Positions 52,595-62,854 of a stretch of 64,000 nucleotides of DNA are shown piece after piece. Position 1 is the stretch's first letter. The number at the start of each line of letters is the position of its first letter. The stretch lies in the NCBI GenBank assembly GCA_009841235.1, contig VXMH01000028.1, forward strand, positions 90,309-154,308. The letters run 5' to 3'. The stretch is from Caldilineaceae bacterium SB0661_bin_32 (GTDB lineage: Bacteria > Chloroflexota > Anaerolineae > Caldilineales > Caldilineaceae). The position numbers and the translations under genes were made by a program. Below the pieces are notes generated by a model, which saw only the letters and a list, made by a program, of their open reading frames with translations, had not been told where the DNA came from and made no database searches.

Positions 52595-53014
52595 TTACCA
52601 ATGCTGGTCCGCCGGGATCTCAGGCCACGTGCTCAGTTCGTCCCGGATCTCCGGCAGCTTGCTCCAACCTTCGCCAATCGCCCAGAAGAGGCTGAGCACC
52701 TCATCGCCGTCGTTGGAGACAGAGTGTTCGTGGCCCTTCGGCACGAAGACGACATCCCCCGCCTCCATTCGATGTTCCACCCCTTCCAGGTGCAGGATGC
52801 CGCGCCCTGAAATAATGTAGTAGACCTCATCCTGCCCCGGATGCACGTCGGAGTGGCCGTGCGTGCCCGGGCGCACCCAGAACAGGCCGGCCGTGTACTG
52901 GTCCGAGCCGCACGTGTCCTCGGTGATCATGACGCTGTCCTGCATCGTGCCGTCAGGGGACTGGATCAGGGGAACATCGCTCACTTTGAATATGTACCTC
53001 ATTCCGTCTGCCAT
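52595..53014 (-). CDS. Cupin-domain protein
   Basis: A 139-residue single cupin. Motif 1 is G-H-S-D-V-H-P-G-Q-D-E-V-Y-Y, giving two His and a Glu, and motif 2 is P-K-G-H-E-H-S, so a metal site is likely. ATG at 53014 with AAAGGAG 9-10 nt upstream. Small cupins act as sugar isomerases, dioxygenases or sensors. First gene of the minus-strand run leading into the oxidoreductase and transporter. Confidence 0.87.
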   Translation of the reverse strand: MADGMRYIFKVSDVPLIQSPDGTMQDSVMITEDTCGSDQYTAGLFWVRPGTHGHSDVHPGQDEVYYIISGRGILHLEGVEHRMEAGDVVFVPKGHEHSVSNDGDEVLSLFWAIGEGWSKLPEIRDELSTWPEIPADQHW

Positions 53015-53192
53015 GGTGGGTTTTCTCCTTTCATGGTTCTTGTGTAGGGTAGTCCGCTGCTTTTTTCTTCCCGAGTCCAAGCCGGGTTTGGAACTGGCGC
53101 AAGGAAACTCCGTCATGCAGTCGTCATGTCCAAATCCCGTCCTCTTAATAGTGAACAATGGATAGCCACACCACTGACCACTGGCGTTTATG

Positions 53193-54305
53193 TCAGGCCA
53201 TACCCGCTGCCGGCAGAATCTGCAACTCGGCGAAGTGGCAGGCGCTCGGATGGCCGTGATCAAATCGATCGATGAGCTGTGGACGGTCCTGGCTGCAGAT
53301 CGACTCGGCCTTCCAGCAACGGGTTCGAAACGTGCAACCCGAAGGAGGATTCACAGGACTTGGCAACTCCCCCTCCAGCACAATGCGCTTCCTTTCTTTG
53401 CGGCCTACCGGATCCGGCGCCGGCGCCGCCGAGAGCAGGGCCTGCGTGTAGGGATGGGTTGGCCGCGCGTAGATCTCATCCTCGCCGCCGACCTCTACAA
53501 TCCGGCCCAAATGCATGACCGCGACGCGATCAGAGATCTGGCGCACAACCGCCAGATCGTGGGCAATGAAGATGTAGGACAGCCCCAGTTCGGTTTGGAG
53601 TTCCACCAACAGGTTGATAACCTGCGCCTGCACCGACGCGTCAAGCGCGGAGACTGGTTCATCGCAGATTATCAGATCCGGTTGTAAGGCCAAGGCCCGG
53701 GCGATCCCGATCCGCTGCCGCTGTCCACCCGAAAACTCATGTGGATAGCGGTTGGCATCCGTTGCCGGCAACCCGACACGCTCAAGCAGGGCGTTGACTC
53801 GCCCTCTCTGCTCTTCCTTCGGCACGATGCCTGGGTGTACGACCCATGGCTCGGCGATGATCCGGCCCACCTCCATGCGCGGGTTCAGCGACGCGAAGGG
53901 GTCCTGGAAAACCATCTGTATCTCGCGTCGCAGGGCCTGTACCGACGCTTTCGACAGGGTAAAGAGATCACGCCCTTTGAAATAGGCCGCGCCGCTGGTC
54001 GGTTCCTCCAGACGCATTAACGTTCTGGCAATTGTGGATTTCCCACAACCCGTTTCACCAACCAGCCCGAGCGTCTCGCCCCGGTGCAAGTCGAAACTTA
54101 CACCGTCAACCGCCTTGATCTCTCCGCGCCGAGCGCCCAAAAATCCCTTTCGCTCCGTCGGATAATACTTTACGAGATCTTTGACCCTGAGCAGAGGCTC
54201 CGCCGCCTCCCCGACAGGCCCGGAGTGCGTCCCTGTTTCGCCCCCTCCCCGTTCTTTCTCTGTTCTGCGGTTGTCGGCTCGGCGGCAACTGCTGTCAATT
54301 GACAT
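53193..54305 (-). CDS. Dpp/Opp-type ABC ATP-binding protein (DppF-like), third set
   Basis: A 370-residue ATPase: Walker A G-E-T-G-C-G-K-S, signature F-S-G-G-Q-R-Q-R-I-G-I-A-R-A, Walker B L-I-I-C-D-E-P-V-S-A-L-D and oligo_HPY tail C-T-F-R-T-R-C. About 35 residues of polar N-terminal extension precede the first strand. The ATG at 54305 overlaps the end of the permease-ATPase fusion gene by 11 nt and has GAGGA upstream. Closest in sequence type to the DppF at 12.3 kb. Confidence 0.9.
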   Translation of the reverse strand: MSIDSSCRRADNRRTEKERGGGETGTHSGPVGEAAEPLLRVKDLVKYYPTERKGFLGARRGEIKAVDGVSFDLHRGETLGLVGETGCGKSTIARTLMRLEEPTSGAAYFKGRDLFTLSKASVQALRREIQMVFQDPFASLNPRMEVGRIIAEPWVVHPGIVPKEEQRGRVNALLERVGLPATDANRYPHEFSGGQRQRIGIARALALQPDLIICDEPVSALDASVQAQVINLLVELQTELGLSYIFIAHDLAVVRQISDRVAVMHLGRIVEVGGEDEIYARPTHPYTQALLSAAPAPDPVGRKERKRIVLEGELPSPVNPPSGCTFRTRCWKAESICSQDRPQLIDRFDHGHPSACHFAELQILPAAGMA

Positions 54306-56340
54306 GCATGACATCCTCAAAACGATGGCATGAGGCGCTGCGGTCATGCCGGACCTCATAAAGCGGCGGGGGTTCGACCGAGCAGTGATCAATCACGTAC
54401 GTGCAGCGCGGATGGAAAGGGCAGCCCGACGGAATGAAGCGAAGGTTGGGCGGCGCTCCGCTGATCTGTTGCAGCGAATCCATCTTCCGGTCCACCCGCG
54501 GCGCTGATTCCAAAAGCCCTTTGGTGTACGGATGCGCCGGACTGCTGTAGATGTCCTTGATCGGACCGGTTTCCACAATTTTGCCAGCATACATCACAGC
54601 CACGTTGTCGGCAACGTCCGCCACCACGCCCAAATCATGCGTGATGAGGATCAAGCCCATGCCCGTCTCCAACTGGAGCTCGGCCAGCAACTCCATGATC
54701 TGCGCCTGCACCGTGACATCAAGAGCGGTCGTAGGCTCATCGGCGATGAGCAGATCGGGATCCAATGCAATCGCCGCGGCGATCATCACCCGTTGCCGCA
54801 TACCGCCTGAAAACTGGTGCGGATAGTCATGCACTCGTTCGCGGGCAGATGGAATTCGCACCCGGTCCATCAGTTCAACTGCTTTGGCCGTGGCTTCACG
54901 TTTCGATGTCCCGCGATGCTCCTGAAACATCCCGGCGATCTGGGAGCCGACAGTGTAGGCTGGGTTCAGAGCGGTCAAAGGATCCTGGAAAATCATTGCG
55001 ATCCGCTCGCCGCAGAGCCGCCGCCGCCGCGACGGGCTGATTTGCAGCAGATCGATGCCATCGAAGAGAGCCGCTCCACCGGTCACGAACGCGGGCGGGC
55101 TATCGAGAATGCCCATAACAGCTTCGGCGCTCACCGTCTTGCCTGAGCCTGACTCGCCCAGAATGGCCAGTGTTTGGCCCCGGTTCAGTGTGTAACTGAT
55201 CCCGTTCACGGCATTGAGAAGGCCGTCGGGCGTGCGGAAGTTGACCCGCAGGTCGATAACTTCGAGCAAATGATCTCCGTTGGCCGCCCGCCCCTGCGCC
55301 GGTTCGGAGTTCTCCATGTTTGTGCGGCTGCTCCGCGGCTCGCTATACGCTAAGGCGGTCTCACCGTCCCCTTCATGGCGCGACTCAGATCGTCCCATAA
55401 ACCACCGCCAGCGCTGCACAGGATCGCTGACCATGCGCAGCCACGCCGCCGTGAGATTAAGAGACAACGCCGTAAGCAGGATCGCGAGGCCGGGAAAGGT
55501 GATCAGCCACCATGCACTTGTGATGTAATCGCGGCCTTCGGCGACCATGCGGCCCCACGTGGGCGCAGGCGGCTGGATCCCCATACCCAGAAAACTCAAA
55601 CCGGCCTCGGCGAGGATCACGATAGCGATCTCAAGCGTCGCCAGCACCAGAATTGGCGACGCCAGATTAGGCAGGATATGTCGAAAGATGATGCGGCTGT
55701 CACTACAGCCGATCGTTTGCGCGCCTTCCACAAACGGCTGCTCGCGAAACGAGAGTGTCAGTCCACGCGTCACGCGCGCATAGATCATCCAGCGCGTCAG
55801 TGCGAATACGATAACCAGGTTCCAGAAGCCGGTACCGACCAGGAAGAGGATGAAAAGCGCCAGCAGCAGACCCGGTATGCCCATCAGTACGTCCACACCG
55901 CGCATGACGACGTCGTCCAGCCAGCCGCGATGGTAGCCCGACATCAATCCCAAGAGGATTCCAAGCGTGCCGGAAGCCAGTACGCTCGCCAGACCGACGG
56001 CGAGCGAGACGCGCGCGCCGTAAATCAGGCGGCTGAACAGGTCGCGTCCCAGAGGGTCAGCGCCGAGCAGATAGGGGAAGCTCGATGTCTCGGACGCGTG
56101 CGAGGCCATAGGCGGAGCATTGCGCGAGCGCAAGTTCTGGTCGAACGGGTCGTGCGGCGCGAGGAGTTCGGCTCCCACTGCTGCCACGCTCAGCGCAACA
56201 AGAAATAACAGCGGGAAGAGCATCAGCTTGTCCCGCCAAAGCGCGCGCAGCAGCTTGCGGACGGTTACGTTGCCCGCAGGCTCGCCTGAATCTCGCGCCG
56301 CCGGCCCGTCGCCGGCGGTCATCTGAAGTGGAGCGGACAC
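54295..56340 (-). CDS. Fused DppC-like permease and DppD-like ATPase
   Basis: A single 681-residue chain. Residues ~30-310 form a DppC permease ([15 protein letters not shown] loop [11 protein letters not shown]). A polar linker of about 40 residues (~315-355) joins a full DppD ATPase: Walker A G-E-S-G-S-G-K-T, signature F-S-G-G-M-R-Q-R, Walker [13 protein letters not shown], and C-P-F-H-P-R-C near the C-terminus. No stop or frameshift occurs at the joint. Such fusions are known but uncommon; they fix a 1:1 permease:ATPase ratio. It starts 12 nt after its partner DppB. Confidence 0.93.
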   Translation of the reverse strand: MSAPLQMTAGDGPAARDSGEPAGNVTVRKLLRALWRDKLMLFPLLFLVALSVAAVGAELLAPHDPFDQNLRSRNAPPMASHASETSSFPYLLGADPLGRDLFSRLIYGARVSLAVGLASVLASGTLGILLGLMSGYHRGWLDDVVMRGVDVLMGIPGLLLALFILFLVGTGFWNLVIVFALTRWMIYARVTRGLTLSFREQPFVEGAQTIGCSDSRIIFRHILPNLASPILVLATLEIAIVILAEAGLSFLGMGIQPPAPTWGRMVAEGRDYITSAWWLITFPGLAILLTALSLNLTAAWLRMVSDPVQRWRWFMGRSESRHEGDGETALAYSEPRSSRTNMENSEPAQGRAANGDHLLEVIDLRVNFRTPDGLLNAVNGISYTLNRGQTLAILGESGSGKTVSAEAVMGILDSPPAFVTGGAALFDGIDLLQISPSRRRRLCGERIAMIFQDPLTALNPAYTVGSQIAGMFQEHRGTSKREATAKAVELMDRVRIPSARERVHDYPHQFSGGMRQRVMIAAAIALDPDLLIADEPTTALDVTVQAQIMELLAELQLETGMGLILITHDLGVVADVADNVAVMYAGKIVETGPIKDIYSSPAHPYTKGLLESAPRVDRKMDSLQQISGAPPNLRFIPSGCPFHPRCTYVIDHCSVEPPPLYEVRHDRSASCHRFEDVMHVN

Positions 56341-56352
56341 ACGTCTCCTTTT

Positions 56353-57270
56353 TCAGCCGTAGCGCACCCTCGGATCCAGATAGGAATAGGTGAGGTCAAC
56401 CAGGAGATTTGTGACGATAATCATAATCGCCACGACAAAGACCAATGCCTCGATGAGCGGCAGATCCCGGTTTGTCACAGCCGAGACGATCAGAAGCCCT
56501 ATGCCGGGCCAAGCGAAGACGGTCTCAACGACCACTGCGCCGTTGAGTGTGGAGATTGCCTCGTCGCCTGACAGCGTGATAATCGGGATGAAGGCGTTCT
56601 TGAGCGCCTGGCCCAATACGATTCTACTTTCTCTGTATCCCTTTGCGCGTGCGGTCTTGATGTAAGGTCTGCTCAGTTGATCCAGCATGGCGCTGCGCGT
56701 TACCTGCGCGACCCGGCCCAGCGGCCTCAGCGACAACGTCAGGGCTGGCAAGATGATGAACTTCAACGAACCGGAGCCTGACGTTGGCAGCAACCTCAAC
56801 TGAACGGCGAAGAAGAGAATCAGCATCAACCCGATCCAGAAGTCGACCGCCGACGCGCCGGTCAGCGAGATCACGTTGACCCCTTTATCTATCGGAGAAC
56901 CGGGTTTCCAGGCCGCCAGCGACCCCAGGATCATTGCCAGCGGCAACGCAAACAACATGGTAACCGCGGCGAGCTTCAGCGTGGCGGGAATCCGTTCCAG
57001 CGCCATGGGCAGCGCCGGTCTTCTCTGCCACCATGAGTTGCCGAAATCTCCGGAAACAACGCCGCGTGCATAGCGCCCGAACTGCACAAGCGCCGGCTTA
57101 TCGTAGCCGAACCGTTCCTCAAGTGTTTTCACATCCTCCGCACGCGCCTCAGGCCCCAGGATAAGGGCTGCCGGATTGCCGATGACGCGGCCTGCGAAGA
57201 AGACAAGGGTCAGGACAACCGCGAGGACGAGGAGCGACTGGATAAGTCGTCGAGCCACGTAGCGGGCCAT
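56353..57270 (-). CDS. Dpp/Opp-type ABC permease (DppB-like), third set
   Basis: A 305-residue permease: N-terminal helix M-A-R-Y-V-A-R-R-L, the G-N-P-A variant of the R-x-x-P-G-D-P motif, and EAA loop S-R-P-Y-I-K-T-A-R-A-K-G. Preceded by its binding-protein gene 222 nt upstream and followed by the permease-ATPase fusion. Confidence 0.91.
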   Translation of the reverse strand: MARYVARRLIQSLLVLAVVLTLVFFAGRVIGNPAALILGPEARAEDVKTLEERFGYDKPALVQFGRYARGVVSGDFGNSWWQRRPALPMALERIPATLKLAAVTMLFALPLAMILGSLAAWKPGSPIDKGVNVISLTGASAVDFWIGLMLILFFAVQLRLLPTSGSGSLKFIILPALTLSLRPLGRVAQVTRSAMLDQLSRPYIKTARAKGYRESRIVLGQALKNAFIPIITLSGDEAISTLNGAVVVETVFAWPGIGLLIVSAVTNRDLPLIEALVFVVAIMIIVTNLLVDLTYSYLDPRVRYG

Positions 57271-57492
57271 GCGGACACTCCTTTTGCGGGCAAGGAAGAG
57301 TTACTCGCGCATGCAAGTTCCTCATACGTCTCCTGAGCGTTGTCCTGACCCGGTTCGACTGCCGCCAAGAGCCGGAAGATGGCGTCGGCGGCAACTGAAG
57401 TGAGGGGTGGATAGCGGCTGATTCAGCCGCTATCCACCGGCGCTCTCGACGGTTTGCAATGGGGAGCGAGGGGCAGATTGCCGAAGCCGCGC

Positions 57493-59094
57493 TCAATCAC
57501 ACGTATTGTCCATATCCTTGGCCAGCGCCCGATGCCCCAGCGGAACATCCCAGCTGAGGCAGTCACTGACGGCATAGGAGAGGTCCAGATGCGCGACGGC
57601 GCCGGCATAGACCTCATCATGGACGAGCTGGGCAATCTCCTGCAGGGCCTGATCGCGCTCTGCGCCCGTCAGCGGGCCGGCAGCTGCGGCCAGCTCATCG
57701 AGTTCAGGGAAACAGCCGGCGGCGAAGGGGCTTCCACAGGAGAGATGGCCTCCAAGTGAAAGGGCAAAGTCGTAAAGTTCATTTCCGTGCGGTCCGACGT
57801 AAAAATATCTGCCGCGTCCGGGCGGGGGGCGAACGCCGACTTTCTCGAGGAAGGGATCAAGCTCCGACACCTCCAGTACGACGTTGAGGCCGAGTTCCTG
57901 CAGGTAGCCGTTCACGGCCTGGTGCAGCTCCTCGCTGCGCGCGAACCAGCCGCTGAGACTGGCGTTCACGAATTCGGTTTCATAGACGGGCACGCCATCG
58001 GCTGCCGCTTCGTCCAGAAGCTGTTTGGCTCTCTCCGGGTCATAGCCGTAAGGCTCCAGATTCTCGTTGTAACCGGTCGCGGAAGGGCCAACCATCTGGC
58101 GGGCGATCGTGGCCTGGCCGCCCAGAATGGTGTCGAGGATGGTGTCGTAGTCGACGGCCAATTGGAATGCCAGCCTGACCCGCTGATCGCCAAAGGCCGT
58201 GCCTTCACGCGGGGGTTCCAGGTCCATTCGCATCCAAAGGGTCTCGACACTGACCTGGCTGCGGCAGCCGATTCCGTCAGTGGCTTCGGCCTCCTGGCAG
58301 CTCTCGGCCGAAATCCACTGGGCGATGTGAGCTTCTCCCGTCTTCACCTGCGCCAGCCGAACGGCATCCTCGGCGCGATAGAGAAAGATCAGTTCATCAA
58401 AGTTGATCGCGCCGCGCGCGCCCTGGGCGGGGTCGAGGCCCCACCAGTCATGGTTGGCTTCGAGTATGAGCGCGTCACCCGCTCTGAACTCTTTGAACTT
58501 GTACGGGCCGGTGCCGATCGGCACGAGAGGATATTGGTCCGGCTCCTCAAGAAGCTGTCGCATTGAAGAGACGCCCTGGATGTGCATGCGGTTGGGCAGT
58601 ATCGGGTCCGGCGTGGCCGTCATCACGTGGACGGTATACTCGTCCACGGCCTCGGCCGTTATCTGCGGCCCCATGAAGCCGCGCACCGGAAAGGCGTTCC
58701 CTTCGCTCCACTGATGGTTGACGGCGTAGGCAACGGCTTCAGCGTTCAGAGGCGAGCCGTCGTGGAAGGTCACCCCTTCGCGAATCGTGAACCGCCACGT
58801 CAATTCATCGATCGGCTCGAAGGAGGTGGCAAGCTCGGGGATCAGCTCGTTCGAAACAGGATCGCGATCCAACAAGACCTCGATCACATTGCGCAGGCCG
58901 GGCGCCTGCACTTCGTCATAGGCCTGAAACGCTTCCAGGCTGCGCCACTCTCTGATGGCGGCGTAGACGAGCGTCTTCTTCTCGGCAGGCATTTCCGCGT
59001 CCGTGGCGGGCGTAGCGACAGGCTGGCAGGCGCCCAACAGAACCGCGAATGCCACGATCATGCATACAAGATACCGTCCTTTGGTCTGAGTCAT
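57493..59094 (-). CDS. ABC transporter substrate-binding lipoprotein, family 5, third set
   Basis: A 533-residue SBP_bac_5 lipoprotein with Cys23 in L-L-G-A-C-Q-P-V-A. I-R-E-G-V-T-F-H-D-G-S-P-L-N-A-E near residue 100 is the family consensus. A GGAGGA site lies upstream of the ATG. It is the head of the third transporter set. The 222-nt gap after it is larger than elsewhere in the operon, suggesting differential message stability. Confidence 0.92.
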   Translation of the reverse strand: MTQTKGRYLVCMIVAFAVLLGACQPVATPATDAEMPAEKKTLVYAAIREWRSLEAFQAYDEVQAPGLRNVIEVLLDRDPVSNELIPELATSFEPIDELTWRFTIREGVTFHDGSPLNAEAVAYAVNHQWSEGNAFPVRGFMGPQITAEAVDEYTVHVMTATPDPILPNRMHIQGVSSMRQLLEEPDQYPLVPIGTGPYKFKEFRAGDALILEANHDWWGLDPAQGARGAINFDELIFLYRAEDAVRLAQVKTGEAHIAQWISAESCQEAEATDGIGCRSQVSVETLWMRMDLEPPREGTAFGDQRVRLAFQLAVDYDTILDTILGGQATIARQMVGPSATGYNENLEPYGYDPERAKQLLDEAAADGVPVYETEFVNASLSGWFARSEELHQAVNGYLQELGLNVVLEVSELDPFLEKVGVRPPPGRGRYFYVGPHGNELYDFALSLGGHLSCGSPFAAGCFPELDELAAAAGPLTGAERDQALQEIAQLVHDEVYAGAVAHLDLSYAVSDCLSWDVPLGHRALAKDMDNTCD

Positions 59095-59358
59095 TGCTCT
59101 GATCCTCCTGGATCTTGTGCGTGTTGCACGATTACTTTACCAATGAAAAGCCAGTGGAAATCGCCAATCGGACGAACAGACGCATGGAGTCTCGTGCTAC
59201 TGATCTCGACAGAGCGCAACCTTTACAGAACCAAAACTGTTACGCTGATGAGCGACCCAAAGGGCGCCCACCACGCTACGAACAAGCGGACAGTCTGATG
59301 TTGTAAACCCCCTTTCTTCAACGCGCTCAACCAGCGGAGCGGTAGCGCATCAAACAGC

Positions 59359-60135
59359 TCACAAGCAAGTATAGCCGCCGTCGATGACCATTATGTTTCC
59401 GGTCATGTAACTGGAAGCGTCAGATGCCAGGTAGATGACAGCGCCCTGTAACTCAGGCGGTTCGCCGGCGCGGCCCATCGGCACCCTAGACATCCAGTGC
59501 TCCCACCGCGCGGGATCTTCGGCCCGCATCTCGATCACCGGGGGGGTGATCATGTAGCCCGGCGCCAGTGCATTGACGCGGATACCGGCGCTCGCCCATT
59601 CTGCGGCCAGCGATTTGGTGATCATAATGACCGCGGCCTTGGCCGAGTTGTAGTGCATGTGCTTCTGCGGGTCCAGCGCGCTGATACCGGCCATGCTGGC
59701 GATGTTGATGATGTTGCCGCGCCCTTGCCGCGCCATCGGGCCGTAGGCGGCTTTGGAGAAGATAAACACGCCGGTAACGTCGATATCGTAGACGCGCTTG
59801 AAGTCGTCCAAGCTGAGTGTCTCAGCCGCTTCTACCGTCGCGACGCCGGCGTTGTTGAGCAAAATATCGAGACTGCCCAAACTCTCGCAGACCTCGTGTA
59901 CAGTCCGGCGCGCATCCTCCTCGCTCCGCACATCTCCATACAAGGCCAGCGCCTGCACGCCCAGCGCCCTGATCTCTTCGGCTGTGCTCTGTGCCGTTTC
60001 CAGGTCGATGTCGACGATGGCGATGTTGGCTCCATACTGCGCCAGTCCGGTGGCCATCGCCTTGCCCAGCCCGCGCCCTCCGCCCGTGACGAGAGCATTC
60101 CGCCCTGTGAGGTCGAACAGATCCCGGTTTGCCAT
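59359..60135 (-). CDS. SDR-family oxidoreductase, copy 1
   Basis: A 258-residue classical short-chain dehydrogenase. Cofactor motif T-G-G-G-R-G-L-G-K at about residues 16-24, N-N-A-G-V-A, catalytic S in I-A-S-M-A-G and Y-N-S-A-K. The Asp after beta-2 (V-D-I-D-L) indicates NAD preference. Start at the ATG at 60135; the longer frame has no ribosome-binding site. Confidence 0.92.
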   Translation of the reverse strand: MANRDLFDLTGRNALVTGGGRGLGKAMATGLAQYGANIAIVDIDLETAQSTAEEIRALGVQALALYGDVRSEEDARRTVHEVCESLGSLDILLNNAGVATVEAAETLSLDDFKRVYDIDVTGVFIFSKAAYGPMARQGRGNIINIASMAGISALDPQKHMHYNSAKAAVIMITKSLAAEWASAGIRVNALAPGYMITPPVIEMRAEDPARWEHWMSRVPMGRAGEPPELQGAVIYLASDASSYMTGNIMVIDGGYTCL

Positions 60136-60356
60136 TGGGGATTTCAGCGCTCCATCTGTGGTGAGGGGGGGCCCCTCATGGAAAGTTGAAGAACTGGAGG
60201 AGAAGGATCGCCTGATTGTAACAAGCTGAAGGACTGTTTCGTGTGCTGTCGTAATGCTATATAAGTGCGCGGCCTTGCGTATCATACCGCGCTGCCAGGG
60301 GAATCTGCAACTGCCTTTTTCGCGCCCCAGGGGGCACAGCCGTACCGCAAACAGGC

Positions 60357-61157
60357 TCAATAGTAAGGAAACGCTCCGCCCGTCACATCAAAGACCGAGC
60401 CAACCGAATAGTCCGCATCGGTCGAACAGAGGAAGGCCACCATATTGGCCACCTTCTGCGGCGACTGGAAATAGCTCAACGGGACCGTAGCCAGCGCGCG
60501 CGCCCGTATCTCCTCTTCCGGTACGCCCTCCAGCCTGGCAATCGCTCCATGGACGACCTGCAGCATTTCTGATTCAACGATACCGGGAAACACACAGTTC
60601 ACCAGGATATCGTAGCGGGCCAGCTCCAGCGCCATCTGTTTGGTCAGTCCGACCGCTGCGTGTTTGCTGGCGACGTACCCGGCAATCGGAACGTCTTTGC
60701 CGGAGGGGATCTTACCGGCAGTGGAGGCGATGGTGATGATCCGGCCGCCCTCGCCCTGGGCGATCATCTGGCGGGCCGCAGCCTGTGAACAGTACAACAC
60801 GCCCTTGGCATTGACGTTCATCTGCCAGTCCCATGCGCTGTCGTCCAACTCCAGCACAGGTGTGACGGCCAGCACGCCGGCGTTGTTGACCATGATGTCG
60901 AGGCGTCCGAACCGGTCGGCGCACTCGGTCACCATCCGCTCGGTATCGGCCCGGCTGGTGACATCGACCTGCAGGGCCAGGGCCGCGCCGTCCTGCGCTT
61001 CGATCTCTGCCGCCACCCGCATGGCGGACTCGTTATCGATATCTGCCACGGCCACCGCCGCGCCCTCACGCGTCAGGCGTAGCGCAATGGCGCGCCCCAT
61101 CCCCTGGCCGGCGCCGCTGACAATGGCAACCTGGTTCGCAAGCTCATATGAAGGCAT
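60357..61157 (-). CDS. SDR-family oxidoreductase, copy 2
   Basis: A 266-residue short-chain dehydrogenase: S-G-A-G-Q-G-M-G-R, N-N-A-G-V-L, I-A-S-T-A-G and Y-V-A-S-K active site, V-A-D-I-D-N after beta-2 (NAD type). It is more distant from copy 1 than a recent duplicate would be. It sits on one side of the intergenic region carrying the parS-like site, divergent from the flavoprotein. Confidence 0.92.
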   Translation of the reverse strand: MPSYELANQVAIVSGAGQGMGRAIALRLTREGAAVAVADIDNESAMRVAAEIEAQDGAALALQVDVTSRADTERMVTECADRFGRLDIMVNNAGVLAVTPVLELDDSAWDWQMNVNAKGVLYCSQAAARQMIAQGEGGRIITIASTAGKIPSGKDVPIAGYVASKHAAVGLTKQMALELARYDILVNCVFPGIVESEMLQVVHGAIARLEGVPEEEIRARALATVPLSYFQSPQKVANMVAFLCSTDADYSVGSVFDVTGGAFPYY

Positions 61158-61254
61158 CGCTTATCTCCTTCCGCTATCAAGACAATGGCCTGCAAGAGAC
61201 GAAAACTGTTCCGCAGCAGGCAAACAGGGAGCGCAAGGCGCCCTTTCGGCCCAC

Positions 61255-61270
61255 TGTTTCACGTGAAACA
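61255..61270. other. parS: parS-like centromere site (ParB-binding palindrome)
   Basis: TGTTTCACGTGAAACA, a perfect 16-bp palindrome identical to the widely conserved bacterial chromosomal parS consensus. ParB nucleates on it and spreads to recruit SMC. It lies in a divergent intergenic region, 97 nt from the SDR start and 144 nt from the flavoprotein start. It is the only exact copy I found in the window. Activity is inferred from identity to the consensus; parAB genes are not in the window. Confidence 0.75.
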
Positions 61271-61414
61271 TGGGCCCCGCCATTGTAGTATAATCTTTAC
61301 GGGCCTATGCAGCCACAGCAGTTTGGCGGCATCTCTTGCGGGAGCAGACCCCGTTCAATTCGAAAGTCTAGCGGTCCAGAGGGTTTACAACAGGCAAACA
61401 GGACTGGATAACCG

Positions 61415-62770
61415 ATGAATAAACGAATCGTCGTCATTGGGGGTGGGCCCGCCGGCGTTGAAGCGGCCAGTACGGCCGCCCCGTACGCCGGAACCGTCAC
61501 CATCGTGTCGGATCGACCCGTTGGCGCCTGGCATCAACTCCTGCCCAGCCGGGTATGGCTAACTGCTGTAGACAACCTATATGCCACGCTTGGCCCATTC
61601 GCGTCCTCGACAAGCGGGTTCCCAGACATAAGCCGGTTCACACTAGCCGAGGCGCATGCTCATGTAGACAGAATCGCCAGGCGGTGGAGCGCTCAGCAGG
61701 CGCAAATGCTGAATGATCTTGGTGTACGTATCGTCGAGGGCAAAGCCTCATTTCAGTCGCCAAGCCAGCTACTGATAGCGAGCAACTCTGATGACGTCAT
61801 GACATTAGAGGCCGATGCGTTTATTATGGCCACAGGGTCAACGCCATTCGTGCCGCCTCCCCTTGCCCCGGACGGCAGACGGGTCTTTTCGCCCGCTACA
61901 GCCCACGAAATGCCGCATCTGCCAGAATCCATGATGGTGATCGGGGACGGTCCGACTGGATTCGAATTCGTCCACATCTTCAGCGCACTCAACATCGACA
62001 TGACCTGGCTTGTATTGCCGGGAGGTCCAAGCTGTGCCATCGCTCCGGATACCGACGCATTCCTGGTTGATATGCTCCTGCGGAGAGGTGTTCAGATCCG
62101 GCCGGGGGAGCCGGTTGCAGAGCTGCAACGCTTTGAGGATCACGTCGCAGCCGTAAAGCCGGACGGCTCACGCTCTGAGGCGGAGATGGCCTTTGTGACC
62201 ATCGGGAATCGCCCCAATGTTTCGCGACTGAATCTGGAAGCGGCAGGCGTGCAGGTCGACGCCCGCGGATCTGTGCGCACTGATGGCTATGGGCAAACGA
62301 ATATTGAGGGAATCTATGCGGCAGGCGACGCGCGACAGGTCAGAGCGGGTAGTGTGTCCATGGCGCACGCCCGTGTTGCTGCACTTCATGCCACCGGGCA
62401 GGAGACGGATCCCTACGACGATCCCTGTATGGTGATTCCATTTCTCTCCAATCCTCAGGTGGCGCAAGTAGGTGTACTGGCCGCCGCCGGCGATTCGATC
62501 CAGAGCGTGGAAGTGCCAATGCAGTCTGCACTCAAGACGCATATCTCAGGACACAAGGAAGGCTTCCTGAGGTTGGCGTGGAATCGGAACAGGCAGGTGG
62601 TCGGGGGACTGGCCGTGGGCTATCAGGCTGCTGATGCGCTGGCGCCCGTGTCCGTCGCCATCAAGACAAAGGCGACGATCGATACGCTCGCTTCCCTGTA
62701 CGGCCCGCATCCTTCCATAAGCGAGCTTCCTTTCATGGCCGCACGCGCGGCCTGCCGCCAAGCGCGCTGA
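61415..62770 (+). CDS. FAD-dependent pyridine nucleotide oxidoreductase lacking the redox disulfide
   Basis: A 451-residue two-dinucleotide-fold flavoprotein related to dihydrolipoamide dehydrogenase. The FAD motif is G-G-G-P-A-G-V-E near residues 9-16, the NAD motif V-I-G-D-G-P-T-G-F-E near 172-181, and the second FAD motif Y-A-A-G-D-A-R. Where the family has the C-x-x-x-x-C active-site pair, this protein reads V-G-A-W-H-Q-L-L-P-S, with no cysteine. It is therefore not a disulfide reductase; electron acceptor unknown. A TATAAT at 61289-61294 could be its -10 box. No ribosome-binding site is obvious. Confidence 0.85.
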   Translation: MNKRIVVIGGGPAGVEAASTAAPYAGTVTIVSDRPVGAWHQLLPSRVWLTAVDNLYATLGPFASSTSGFPDISRFTLAEAHAHVDRIARRWSAQQAQMLNDLGVRIVEGKASFQSPSQLLIASNSDDVMTLEADAFIMATGSTPFVPPPLAPDGRRVFSPATAHEMPHLPESMMVIGDGPTGFEFVHIFSALNIDMTWLVLPGGPSCAIAPDTDAFLVDMLLRRGVQIRPGEPVAELQRFEDHVAAVKPDGSRSEAEMAFVTIGNRPNVSRLNLEAAGVQVDARGSVRTDGYGQTNIEGIYAAGDARQVRAGSVSMAHARVAALHATGQETDPYDDPCMVIPFLSNPQVAQVGVLAAAGDSIQSVEVPMQSALKTHISGHKEGFLRLAWNRNRQVVGGLAVGYQAADALAPVSVAIKTKATIDTLASLYGPHPSISELPFMAARAACRQAR

Positions 62771-62854
62771 CCGCTGTCGCACAGAAAACTCGAAAAACCA
62801 TACTTGCACGGTATCAACCTGTCAACGGAGACGTCACGGGATCGGAGAAAAGGA

